Positions 22,549-32,212 of a stretch of 64,000 nt of DNA are shown here, piece after piece. The notes under the pieces were generated by a model. It made no database searches. It saw only the letters and a list, made by a program, of their open reading frames with translations, and was not told the origin of the DNA. Source of the DNA: Myotis daubentonii (lineage: Eukaryota > Chordata > Mammalia > Chiroptera > Vespertilionidae); assembly GCF_963259705.1 (NCBI RefSeq), contig NC_081842.1, forward strand, positions 40,920,796-40,984,795, written 5' to 3'. The stretch's first letter is position 1. Every line of letters begins with the position of its first letter. The translations under genes were made by a program, and so were the position numbers.

Positions 22549-22999
22549 ATGAATACTAGTAACTAATTATTGTAACCAAAAAGGAAAATAAAGCATTGGG
22601 TATGATTATCATATAGAAAGTCTCTAAGCACTACCTCAAATGACATTATGACAGGCTGCTGCCTTCTGGATATTTGGACTGGCAGACACTCAGTGCTCCC
22701 TATGTCACTGCACCGACATGGTTGCTTATTCCACCTAGGACTACAGCTTAAATCTTCTAGAGTGTGACTACAGAATGTAAAAAAATAGCTCATAGAATAG
22801 TTTGAGTCAGGCAAATTGTTAAGAAAAAAATCATTGAAACCTATCCTTTAGGCAATTTGGAAAATATCTATCAAAATTATAAATGCATGGACCTTTAATA
22901 TAACAATTCTACACCTAGAATTTATTCTAATGAAATACGTGTATACAGAATGACATATATACAAAGTTATTTTTGGCATCATTGTTCGTTATAGGAAAA

Positions 23000-23317
23000 C
23001 TAGAGGCCCAGTGCATGAATTTGTGCATGGCTCGGGTCCCTCAGCCTGGCCAGCAATTGGAGCTGATTGGGGCCATCTCACCCAGTCCTGATCAGGGCTG
23101 GCGGGCCGGGGGAGCAGACTGTGGGAGGTTGGCTGGCTGGCCAAGATGGGGGAGGGAACATGGGAGGTTGGCCAGCAGGGGGAGGGACTGCGGGAGGTTG
23201 GCTGTGGGAGCTCACTAACCATAAGGGGGCAGCTCCTGCATTGAGCGTCGGTCCTCTGGTGGTCAGTGTATGTCATAGCTACTGGCCAGTCATCTGGTCA
23301 TAACAGTCACTTAGGCC

Positions 23318-23349
<32 letters not shown>
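23000..23349 (-). mobile_element. Helitron, 5' end altered by a (TA)n expansion
   Basis: Starts CTAGAGGCCCAGTGCATGAATTTGTGCATGG (3' end and hairpin at about 23,010-23,028). The usual 5' terminus TTTATTATATAGGA is replaced by a (TA)n run at 23,323-23,349, against which the next Helitron begins. Confidence 0.82.
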
Positions 23350-23847
23350 CTAGAGGCCTGGTGCATGAAATTCGTGCACGGGCGGAGGGTCCCCTCAGCC
23401 CAGCCTGCACCCTCTTCAATCCGGGATCCCCCATGGGATGTCTGACTGCTGGTTTAGGCCCGATCTCTCTCACAATCCAGGACCACTGGCTCCTAATTGC
23501 CCACCTGCCTGCCTGCCTGATCATCCCTAACTGGCCCCCCTGCCAGCCTGATCACCCCTAACAGCTTCTACCTGCCAATGTGCTTACCCCCAACTGCTCC
23601 CCCCCCACCAGCCTGGTTGCCCCTTACTAACCCCCATGCTGACCTGGTCACCCCCAACTGCCCCCCCACCAGCCTAGTCATCCCTCACTGCCCCCCTCTG
23701 CCAGCCTGGTTGCCCCTTACTGCCCCCCCTGCCAGCCTGGTTGCTGCCAACTGCGCCCCCTGCTGGCCTGGTTGCCCCACACAGCCTATTTGGTCATCCA
23801 TTCGGTTGTTTTGGATGTGACGGCCCCTGGCTCTTTATATATAGAGA
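23350..23847 (-). mobile_element. Helitron with C-rich tandem repeat
   Basis: CTAGAGGCCTGGTGCATGAAATTCGTGCACGGG at left and CTCTTTATATATAGAGAT at right. The interior holds many copies of a roughly 31-33-bp unit built around CCAGCCTGGTTGCCCCTTACTGCCCCCC (about 23,520-23,790), shared with the Helitron at 36,051. Confidence 0.85.
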
Positions 23848-23851
23848 TGTA

Positions 23852-24108
23852 CTAGTAGCCCTGCACATGAATCCGTGGGCCAGTAGCTCGCTGCCACCCT
23901 CCAGTAGTTCTCCACCTGCTGCCCCACCCTCCTGTAGCTCCCTCCGCCCCCCACCCCCCCTCATAGCTTGTTGCCCTGCCCCCTCCTGTAGCTCTCCGCT
24001 GCCCACTGTAGCTTGCTGCCCCATCCTCCTGCTGATCCGTGATCCGGTCGTTACACGGTCAACCATTACGTAATGACCATTTGCATATTACATCTTTATT
24101 ATATAGGA
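23852..24108 (-). mobile_element. Helitron, short
   Basis: CTAGTAGCCCTGCACATGAATCCGTGGGCC at left (diverged hairpin) and GACCATTTGCATATTACATCTTTATTATATAGGA at right, before T24109. The interior carries a CTGTAGCTC...CTGCCC repeated motif. Confidence 0.85.
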
Positions 24109-24340
24109 TAGATATTAGAAATAAATGTTCATTAATAAGGAATTATTTAAATACATTGTAGTACATCAATGTAGCAGAATATGAAGCTATAAAAAAGAAT
24201 GAAAAAGCTCTACAGAATTAATATAGAAAACTCCACAAGAGCTAAATTTAAATTAGCTGTTAAATTTTAAAAACATAAATTATTTCTGGAAAACTACACA
24301 AGAAACTAATATTATGAGGAAAGGAATTAGGAGGTTGAAG

Positions 24341-25726
24341 GTCCAAGATGGGAGAGAAATTTTTTCATGGTTTGAATTTTGAACTATCGGAGAGAGTTTG
24401 GTCAGTTAGATCAAAACAATTGATGTGCACAAGGTCTTGAAAAGTAAAACATTACAATTCATGTATGTTACAAACTGCCATGCACAGAAAAACTGCTGAA
24501 AATATTCCTCTTATAAGTGCTTTCAGACTCCAAGCTAAAAAAAATTAGTAAAAAAAAAAAAAGATAAATAGGCAAATCAACAATAAAAAGGCTTTAATTA
24601 TATAGTTTATAATATATGCATATACACAAACACAATGAAAGGCAATTTAATTTTTTGCCTTTCACATAGCTTAATCATATCATGTAGGCATCATTATTTG
24701 TTTTATCAATTAGGAGAGCAATGATTCTCTGTTCTCTGAAATATATTTTACACACCTACAAGATATCAAGTGCCAGGCTGGATTCTAGAAAGTCTGAGTT
24801 GAATAGGACAGTTATGGACTCTGACCTGCTAGACAGTTCTGGTACATTAGCTCTTCAGGACAGAAGTTCCTTTTTTAGACTGATACATGCAACACTCAAT
24901 AGCTGCTTTCCCAGCCCAGGAAAATAGTAAACATTCAAATGTGAAATGAAAACAGCTGGAGCAGCTGGAGACAATTTAACTTTACATGAAAAAAAATCCC
25001 CAGACATAGACTACTTCTCTGCACACACACACACACCAGTAACTCCCGTTCAGGAGGCTCTGTGTGTAACGACAGAGTGGGAAAGACCCCTCTCTTCCTC
25101 ATGTCTCCATCTCCCTCCTGTATACACACCCTCCTCAGCCCAGAAAGAGGAAAACACACGAGTGCTTTTAACAAGGTTCCACAATTTATGGTTGGATTCA
25201 ATGACAATTTGCTCAATAGAAGCTGTTTGTGTGATATGTGCTGTCTTTTAGAGTCTAGAAACATGTTGCTAAAAACTTGTGAGGAAATAAATGGTTGCAC
25301 AGTCTGTATTAGGGTTCATTAGCAGACTCGATCTTGTTGGAGTTTAGACATACAATCATAGACCTCCCCTAACTAGCCAAGCATACTTTGGTGAAAGGTG
25401 ACATAGGGAATGGTCTTCAAAAAAAGCAGCGGCAGTGAAGGGAGAATGGGGAGAAGGCGGTGAGAGTAACTTCACCCTCAAGTGCCTCCTTCACACATGA
25501 GAGCATGATCCTTCAAAAATAAGATGCTTTCCCACCTGAGACAACCAGAGTCAGGGAGGAGCATAGTCCCCAGTGAGGAAATTAACAACAGTCACCAATG
25601 ACTAGTCAATGTACGTCCCATTCAAGCCTGAGCAAGTCACAGGGAGGGGACATCAGGGAAGCCCACTGCCTGGGGAACACCTGGACCGCAAGGGTGGAAG
25701 AACAGCATAATCACAAACAGAACATC
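24341..25726. other. Unique-looking sequence
   Basis: No repeat class seen in most of it. The 101-121-codon frames at 24,935-25,300 overlap on both strands and carry no recognised domain, so they are not called. Confidence 0.4.
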
Positions 25727-25739
25727 AAGAACATGTTGA

Positions 25740-25959
25740 GCCCTAGCCGGTTTGGCTCACCGGATAGAGCGTCGGCCTGGGGACTGAAGAGTCCCGGGTT
25801 CGATTCCCGTCGGGGGCATGTACCTTGGTTGCAGGCACATCCCCAGTGGGGGGTGTGCAGGAGGCAGCTGATCGATGCTTCTCTCTCTCATCGATGTTTC
25901 TAACTCTCTATCCCTCTCCCTTCCTCTCTGTAAAAAATCAATAAATTTAAAAAAAAAAA
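25740..25959 (+). mobile_element. VES SINE, young
   Basis: CCCTAGCCGGTTTGGCTCACCGGATAGAGCGTCGGCC, GGTTCGATTCCCG, ATCGATGTTTC, TAAAAAATCAATAAATTT plus an A tail. AAGAACATGTTGA is duplicated at 25,727-25,739 and 25,960-25,972. Confidence 0.95.
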
Positions 25960-25972
25960 AAGAACATGTTGA

Positions 25973-26837
25973 ATAGCTAAACTGGTCTTATCATTGATCA
26001 CTTGAATTTCTTTGCTCCCATGATTTTTTTTAACGATTATTGGACATACACATTTCTGCAGGTATGCACAAGTTTCACAAGCAAAAAAACCTGAAGGAAA
26101 ACAATTTATACTTTACAAACTCAAGTTCCTCTGTTGAATGAAAGAGATCAGTTTCTAAGTGTTTTGGGGGAACCATTAATTATACATAGAAAAGGAAACA
26201 TCGTCTATTATATCATTGCATTTCTTTTGCTACCAGAATAGTGGATATGATGTGAAGCAACTGTATGTCAGTAACTTGATGGTATAAAGAATTCCAAACT
26301 GCCTCATAGTTTGTAAGACCACACACTTGCAAATGTCTAGCACATACAATAGAAATGATTAGTGAGTGTTGTCCCTCATGCATTGAGGGGGTGGGGGTGG
26401 GCACGGACATAAATATGCTGATGCTGAGATGAACTGGTGAAGACAAACTTACTGTTGAAAATTCTAATATTCCACAGAAATAGTCCTGTGTTGTCTGCTT
26501 ATCACATATATATTGCGCACCAAAATGTTGTATTTATTAGAACCATATGGGCTTTTGCGTATTTGAGGATTAAAACATTAAGATGCCGATGCAATTCTGT
26601 TATGGCAATAGCCCACGAAGTGGTATGTATCTCTTTTGTTTATGGGGAAATTAAGTCTTGTAAAGAGAAATGAAAACTAGATTGTATATTTATTCATTCT
26701 TCAAAAGGCTAATATGACAAAACTGTAAATTTTCATGAATCTCATTAATACTTATTCCTTTATCAGTTTTGACAGTTTAACCAAATAACTTCTAAGAAAC
26801 AATAATAAGCAATTTATTTTGATAAGTATAAGCAATC
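25973..26837. other. Unique-looking sequence
   Basis: AT-rich, with no gene or classified repeat recognised. Confidence 0.4.
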
Positions 26838-26847
26838 TAAAAGTAGG

Positions 26848-27548
26848 GAGAACCAAGATGGCGGCATAGGTTAACACCGGAGTTTGCTGCTTTGAACAAC
26901 TACTTCAAAAGTGAAACCAAAAAACGGAAGGGACATCACCCAGAACCACAGGAACGCTGGCTGAGTGGAAGTCCTACAACTAGGAGGAAAGAGAAACGCA
27001 TACGGACACTCAGAGGAGGCGCAGTGCTGAAGTCAAATTCTGAGGTGCGGAGTGCGCGGAGCGGGCTGGCGGAGGAGGGCGCGGTTGTTGTTTTCAATCG
27101 GGAGGGAGTCGCAGACTCTGAGCACCAGATCCGGGCGAGTCTTTAGGGACCCAGACTCAAACGGGAGAAGCGGGACTGTCTGGCTTCGGTCAGAGCGAGT
27201 GCAGCTTTCTCTCCCAGCTTTGCAGCGGGTGCTGGGACTCAGAGAGGCAGAGCCCCTTGGGACAGGACTGAGAGCCGCCATAACTGCTCTCTCCGGCCCA
27301 CCCTGTTGATCCTGTGCGACCCGCCCCGCCCAAGCCCAGCGCAGAACCATTTGCCGGATAGCCTCAGGCAAAGGCTAGATTAACACCTCCCTAGAGGACA
27401 GAAGTTCTCTCACTGCTGACACAGCTGATTCTCATAGCCACTTGGCCTGGAGGTCAAACCCTCCCTGGAATTAGCTACAACAATCAAGATTTATCTATAA
27501 GACTGCGAACAAAGACCACTAGGGGGTGCACCAAGGAAGCATAACAAA
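26848..27548 (+). promoter_or_regulatory. 5' UTR/internal promoter region of the HAL1-like element
   Basis: Begins with the YY1-type motif found at the start of mammalian L1 5' UTRs and is CpG-containing between 27,040 and 27,330. Promoter activity is inferred from position and from the known role of L1 5' UTRs. Confidence 0.55.
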
Positions 27549-28397
27549 ATGCGGAGACAAAGAAACAGGACAAAATTGTCAATGGAAGAAATAGAGTTCA
27601 GAACCACACTTTTAAGGTCTCTCAAGAACTGTTTAGAAGCTGCCGATAAACTTAATGAGCTCTACACGAAAACTAATAAGACCCTCGATCTTATATTGGG
27701 GAACCAACTAGAAATTAAGCACACACGGACTGAAATAACGAATATTATACAGACGCCCGACAGCAGACCAGAGGAGCGCAAGAATCAAGTCAATGATTTG
27801 AACTGCGAGGAAGCAAAAAACATCCAACCGGAAAAGCAAAATGAAAAAAGAATCCAAAAATGCGAGGATAGTGTAAGGAGCCTCTGGGACAGCTTCAAGC
27901 GTACCAACATCAGAATTATAGGGGTGCCAGAAGATGAGAGAGAGCAAGATATTGAAAACCTATTTGAAGAAATAATGACAGAAAACTTCCCCCACCTGGT
28001 GAAAGAAATGGACTTACAGGTCCAAGAAGCGCGGAGAACCCCAAACAAAAGGAATCCAAAGAGGACCACACCAAGACACATCATCATTAAAATGCCAAGA
28101 GCAAAAGATAAAGAGAGAATCTTAAAAACAGCAAGAGAAAGAAACTCAGTTACCTACAAGGGAATACCCATACAACTGTCAGCTGATTTCTCAACAGAAA
28201 CTTTGCAGGCCAGAAGGGAGTGGCAAGAAATATTCAAAGTGATGAATACCAAGAACCTACAACCAAGATTACTTTATCCAGCAAAGCTATCATTCAGAAT
28301 TGAAGGTCAGATAAAGAGCTTCACAGATAAGGAAAAGCTAAAGGAGTTCATCACCACCAAACCAGGATTATATGAAATGCTGAAAGGTATCCTTTAA
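27549..28397 (+). CDS. ORF1: L1-type ORF1 protein of a HAL1-like element, intact
   Basis: 282 codons, ATG to TAA, no break. ORF1p of LINE-1 is a trimeric RNA-binding chaperone that packages LINE RNA in cytoplasmic particles. Visible order: a basic N-terminus (MRRQRNRTK); an acidic/hydrophobic heptad-like segment at about residues 14-110 that could form a shortened coiled coil; an RRM-like core starting at about residue 120 (TNIRIIGVPEDE); and the C-terminal domain with TPRHIIIKMPRAKDKERILK (about 174-193) and LSADFSTETLQARREW (about 211-226), then SYPAKLSF-like LYPAKLSFRIEG. It ends at MLKGIL, short of the tail seen in many L1 ORF1 proteins. The start was chosen as the first ATG after the GC-rich leader. 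Intactness suggests a recent insertion. It could instead be the ORF1 of an internally deleted L1. Confidence 0.88.
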   Translation: MRRQRNRTKLSMEEIEFRTTLLRSLKNCLEAADKLNELYTKTNKTLDLILGNQLEIKHTRTEITNIIQTPDSRPEERKNQVNDLNCEEAKNIQPEKQNEKRIQKCEDSVRSLWDSFKRTNIRIIGVPEDEREQDIENLFEEIMTENFPHLVKEMDLQVQEARRTPNKRNPKRTTPRHIIIKMPRAKDKERILKTARERNSVTYKGIPIQLSADFSTETLQARREWQEIFKVMNTKNLQPRLLYPAKLSFRIEGQIKSFTDKEKLKEFITTKPGLYEMLKGIL

Positions 28398-28762
28398 GAA
28401 GAGGAAGAGGAAGAAAAAGGTAAAGATACAAATTATGAACAACAAATATGCATCTATCAACAAGTGAATCTAAGAATCAAGTGAATAAATAATCTGATGA
28501 ACAGAATGAACTGTTGATTATAATAGAATCAGGGACATAGAAAGGGAATGGACTGACTATTCTTGGGGGGGAAAGGGGTGTGGGAGATGTGGGAAGAGAC
28601 TGGACAAAAATCGTGCACCTATGGATGAGGACAGTGGGTGGGGAGTGAGGGCGGAGGGTGGGGCGGGAACTGGGAGGAGGGGAGTTATGGGGGGGAAAAA
28701 AAAGGAACAAATGTAATAATCTGAACAATAAAGATTTAATTTAAAAAAAAAATAAAAGTAGG

Positions 28763-29083
28763 CCTGATGCAATACAGTACGGAATGCCAGTAAGATCATA
28801 TAGGAAAAATGATATAGATTGTCTTTGGAATCATTTTTCAACTCTATTACTTGATGGTTTTAAGGAGTTGATCATGATTTTAGGTCCATAAATATGAGAC
28901 TACAAATGAAATTGTTTACATAAAGACAAAGTTTACTAAAGTTTTACAGTTCCTGAGGGATTTAGGGCCATCTTAAACCACAAATTCTGTAGTCTTCTAG
29001 TTATCATGTAAATGCCAGTAGTAGCAGCTAATGGCCAATACAAAATCTTTCCAAATGGATGACTTGAGCATCACCATCTATAT
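28763..29083. other. Unique spacer
   Basis: Short AT-rich stretch between the HAL1-like element and the SPIN element. Nothing recognised. Confidence 0.4.
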
Positions 29084-29394
29084 CAGTGGTTCTCAACCTT
29101 CCTACTGCCGCGACCCTTTAATACAGTTCCTCATGTTGTGGTGACCCCCAACCATAAAATTATTTTTGTTGCTACTTCATAACTGTAATTTTGCTACTGT
29201 TATGAATCGTAATGTAAATATCTGATATGCAGGATGTATTTTCATTGTTACAAATTGAACATAATTAAAGCATAGTGATTAATCACAAAAACAATATGTA
29301 ATTATATATGTGTTTTCCGATGGTCTTAGGTGACCCCTGTGAAAGGGTCGTTCAACCCCCAAAAGGGTCGCGACCCACAGGTTGAGAACCGCTG
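29084..29394. mobile_element. SPIN-type hAT element, longer form
   Basis: 311 bp with ends CAGTGGTTCTCAACCTTCC and CAGGTTGAGAACCGCTG, an interior including GCCGCGACCCTTTAATACAG and CCGATGGTCTTAGGTGACCCC, and flanks ATCTATAT (29,076-29,083) and ATGTATAT (29,395-29,402), an 8-bp duplication with one change. SPIN elements are known for scattered distribution and inferred horizontal transfer among vertebrates. No transposase is encoded. Confidence 0.93.
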
Positions 29395-29402
29395 ATGTAT
29401 AT

Positions 29403-29871
29403 TATAGTTGATAAAGCAACCGAGAACAAATAAGATTATGTTGTCTGATTAAGAGGCCTTCAAAAATCTGAATTTATTAGCTATTCCTAAAATTCAACTT
29501 CTGGGTGTACTGCATAGTTCTCCGCTGCTATTTCCCTAGTAGCTAACTTTTCTCTTCTTTCATGCTCTTCATTCACCAAATATTTATGGAGCACCTACTA
29601 GGCACTAGGACCAAAACACCAAATGAAACAGGCCAAGATCCCTTAGTCCAGGTTTAATTACCTTTGGTCCTTCATTAATCACCAGCTACTCACTCATACC
29701 ATTCCTAATTCATCAAGGTTGCAAAAGTGACGTCTCCTTTCTTAAATCCTATATTTAATTGACTAAACATAAAATCTCTTTTCTTAAAGCCAAACCTACA
29801 AAATTATTTAGAGGCATGATAAGTGTGACCTTGTCAGCTTCTTCTTGAGCCCATCCTTCCCAGGCCAAGCT
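29403..29871. other. Mostly unique sequence with an L2-like fragment
   Basis: TTCATTCACCAAATATTTATGGAGCACCTACTAGGCACTAGG at about 29,570-29,610 resembles antisense L2 3' end. No gene is seen. Confidence 0.45.
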
Positions 29872-30070
29872 TTTTAATATATTTTTATTGATTTCAGAGA
29901 GGAATGGAGAGGGAGAGATAGAAACATCGATGATGAGAGAGAATCATTGATTGGCTGTCTCCTGTATGTCTTATACTGGAGATCAAGTCTATAACCTGGG
30001 CATGTGCCCTTAACCGGAATCGAACCCAGGACCCTTTAGTGCACAGGCCGACACTTTATCCAGCAAGGGT
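29872..30070 (-). mobile_element. VES-type SINE, antisense, head truncated
   Basis: ATATTTTTATTGATTTCAGAGAGG, AACATCGATGATGAGAGAGAATC, CGGAATCGAACCCAGGACCC and GACACTTTATCCAGCAAGGGT. The expected stretch around the tRNA A box is missing. Confidence 0.85.
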
Positions 30071-30196
30071 TTCACTTTTTTTTTCTATACCTTTTGGAAT
30101 TCACCCCATCTGATATGTTGACCATTTGAATATTCATTCATTGGTTAATATATATATGTGTATATATATATGTATAGGTTGCCTCCTATACATGGC

Positions 30197-30216
30197 CCCA
30201 CTATATATATAGTGGG
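30197..30216. repeat. 20-bp perfect palindrome beside a SINE scrap
   Basis: CCCACTATATATATAGTGGG is a perfect inverted repeat. Immediately left, GGTTGCCTCCTATACATGGCC (about 30,178-30,195) is identical to part of the SINE at 31,014-31,034, and TATATA runs lie further left. Confidence 0.7.
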
Positions 30217-30507
30217 CTATATTTAACTGTTAATTTAAAGCAAATGTCTCAGTGCCCTGATGAAAAGTGAAATATTTGGTAAATTAAATGTTTATTTGCA
30301 CTAATTTCTGATTTTTAACTCTTTAGGTAGATGTTTTAATATTGTGTAAAATATGGTTCCTACATTTCTGGATTTCAAAACCAATAAACTTTCAAAAAAA
30401 CTACAGAAATCTATAGAAAACTGCCACCAAAAAGATGTTAAAACAATCTATCACTATCATTATAATAAAAGAATGAACTTTTTAACATTTAAAAGTTAGA
30501 AATGACA

Positions 30508-30691
30508 GCCCTAGCTGGATAGAGTGTCGCCTGTGGACTGAAGGGTCCCTGGTTCGATTCCAGTCAAGGCACATGTCTGGGCTATGGGGGCGTGCAGGAG
30601 GCAGCCAATCAATGATTCTCTCTCATCATTGATGTTTCTATCTCTCCCCTTCTCCCTTCCTCTCTGAAATCAATAAAAATATATTTAAAAC
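30508..30691 (+). mobile_element. VES SINE with internal shortening
   Basis: GCCCTAGCTGGATAGAGTGTCG (part of the tRNA-like head is deleted), GGTTCGATTCCAGTC, CAATCAATGATTCTCTCTCATC, CTGAAATCAATAAAAATATATTT. TTAGAAATGACA is duplicated at 30,496-30,507 and 30,692-30,703. Confidence 0.92.
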
Positions 30692-30927
30692 TTAGAAATG
30701 ACATAATCTCAGTGTGAAGTCCTAACTTGAAATGGATCAATTTAATAATGAAAACGTCACTATGTTGTTCTAATAGTTCTATTTCACCACAGGCGGGGGG
30801 AAATTTAGTCATATATCATTACTTAGGAACCACTGCTATATTATCTATAGCAGTCTAGCAGATATAGCAATTATTTTAAGAATTGCATTTGAAAGGCATT
30901 TGTGAAATTTTTGCTGCCTTTATTTTT

Positions 30928-31145
30928 ATAATCCTCACTGGAGGGTTTACTGACTTTAGAGAGAGGGGAAGGCAGAGCAAGAGATAATGTCAATCTATGA
31001 GAGAAACATCAATTGGTTGCCTCCTATACATGGCCCCACCAGGGATCAACCTGCAACCTAAGTATGTGCCGGCCTGGAAAGCGAACTGGCAACCTTTCAG
31101 TACGCGGGACAATGCTCCAACCAACTGAGCCGCACCAGCCAGGGC
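30928..31145 (-). mobile_element. Older VES-like SINE, antisense
   Basis: ATAATCCTCACTGGAGGGTTTACTGACTTTAGAG, CATCAATTGGTTGCCTCC, CCAACTGAGCCGCACCAGCCAGGGC. The flanks TGCTGCCTTTATTTT (30,912) and TGCTGCCTTAATTTT (31,146) form a near-perfect duplication. Confidence 0.88.
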
Positions 31146-31414
31146 TGCTGCCTTAATTTTGGGTTAAGTAAACCATTATTAGGCTTTGCTGACCAAAATA
31201 AGTTGTTAAGACTTAGGGGAGGGGCGGGGAAATCTACCTCTGCTTCTAGGTGAGGCTGTAATAATCTATACTATTCTGAAAAAGCAGTTTTTAAGAGCTT
31301 CTGACACTTCTTAGGATAAGCCATGTTGGGGTTTTCAGCTGTGTTGGAGAACTTTGAAGATCGGTTGTATCTAAGACCTCAAGATGGGTCAGTAGGGGAT
31401 TAAATATGTGTTAC

Positions 31415-32206
31415 TGCCGGGGTCCAGCCCCAGCGGGTCCAGGGGTCCCCAAAGGTGTGGACGGAGTCGGCGAAGAAGGAATGACACGGAGATAGCGTTC
31501 AGTTGATCAGCAGCCTAGCCAGGATCTCCAGCCAAGTTCTGGTCTGGATCTCCAGAGAGGTTCTGCTTCGGGTCTCCAGCCAGGTTCTGTAGCCATGTTC
31601 CCTCGCTAGGTTCTCTAGCCAGGTTCTGTCTGAGATCTCCAGCCAGGTTCGGTCACCAGGTTCTAGTCAGGTTCTCTTGCCATGTTCTATAGTCAGGTTC
31701 AGTCCAGGATCTTTTGCCATGTTCTCTCGCTAGGTTCTGTCTCTAGGTTCTGAGGCCAGTTTCTGTCCAGGATCTTTTGCCATGTTCTCTCCAGCGAAGT
31801 TCTTCTGTCTCCAGGCTCCATGTAGGTTCTGTCTTCTGAATTCTGTGTTCTAAGTTCTGTCTCTTTCTGTCTTGTTACATCTGTATTTATACCAGTTCAT
31901 TTTAATCCTGTCAATCTCTATTACAAAGGTTAGGGCGTTTCTTATCTCTATTCCAGGGAGTAAAGATTATGTAGCTTAAGCATGATTGTTCGTAGTTAAA
32001 GTGATTAATTACCCGCCTGGCACTTAGTTGAGGGGTTTTATTCCCTCCCTAACTTCAGGGGAAAATCTCTACCTGGGGAATCAACCTTTCTCCGAGAGGT
32101 GACCTTGGTTAAAACACAGCGCCAAGAAGGTGAGCAAACATATTAAGAACCGTATGCCATATATGCCAGGTCCTTTGAAACAGCAAGGATGGACCGGCTC
32201 CCAGCA
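31415..32206 (-). mobile_element. Solo LTR, ERV2 (betaretrovirus-like)
   Basis: 792 bp bounded by TGCCGGGGTCC at left and CCCAGCA at right (TG...CA ends), with the 6-bp duplication TGTTAC at 31,409-31,414 and 32,207-32,212. A 6-bp duplication is typical of ERV2/betaretroviral integration. Read on the minus strand, it ends GGGGCTGGACCCCGGCA as ERV2 LTRs often do. A TATA box lies at 31,884-31,891 (complement of TATTTATA), upstream of the R/U5 part. Between about 31,520 and 31,860 there are many degenerate CCAGGTTCTGT copies. No internal viral genes remain, so this is a recombination remnant. Confidence 0.85.
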
Positions 32207-32212
32207 TGTTAC

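Larger units (their letters stand above)
22830..24340 (+). repeat. Old LINE-1 (L1M-like) ORF2 end, split by three Helitrons
   Basis: Left part 22,850-22,999 (GGCAATTTGGAAAATATCTATCAAAATTATAAATGCATGG... to CATTGTTCGTTATAGGAAAA). Right part from 24,109 (GATATTAGAAATAAATGTTCATTAATAAGG...GAATATGAAGCTATAAAAAAGAATGAAAAAGC). Together they follow the end of L1 ORF2 in sense. The Helitrons at 23,000-24,108 occupy the break. Confidence 0.75.
26848..28752 (+). mobile_element. Half-L1 (HAL1-like) retrotransposon, full length
   Basis: A complete 1.9-kb insertion. It starts GAGAACCAAGATGGCGG (AAGATGGCGG at 26,855-26,864 is the L1-type YY1 site), has a 0.7-kb GC-rich 5' UTR, one ORF (27,549-28,397) and a 340-bp 3' UTR with a G-rich tract (28,564-28,695), AATAAA at 28,727-28,732 and an A-rich tail. 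TAAAAGTAGG is duplicated at 26,838-26,847 and 28,753-28,762. There is no ORF2: the 3' UTR begins right after the ORF1 stop. Such ORF1-only LINEs are known as HAL1. Mobilisation must use L1 ORF2 protein in trans (inference). A loss of ORF2 by splicing or deletion at insertion is the alternative. Confidence 0.85.

Noticed and set aside
23578..24073. 80- and 110-codon proline-rich frames
   Set aside because: They are translations of C-rich Helitron repeats, with no start context or domain.
24935..25322. Overlapping 86-121-codon frames on both strands
   Set aside because: Three frames overlap with no domain. Conservation would be needed to support any of them.
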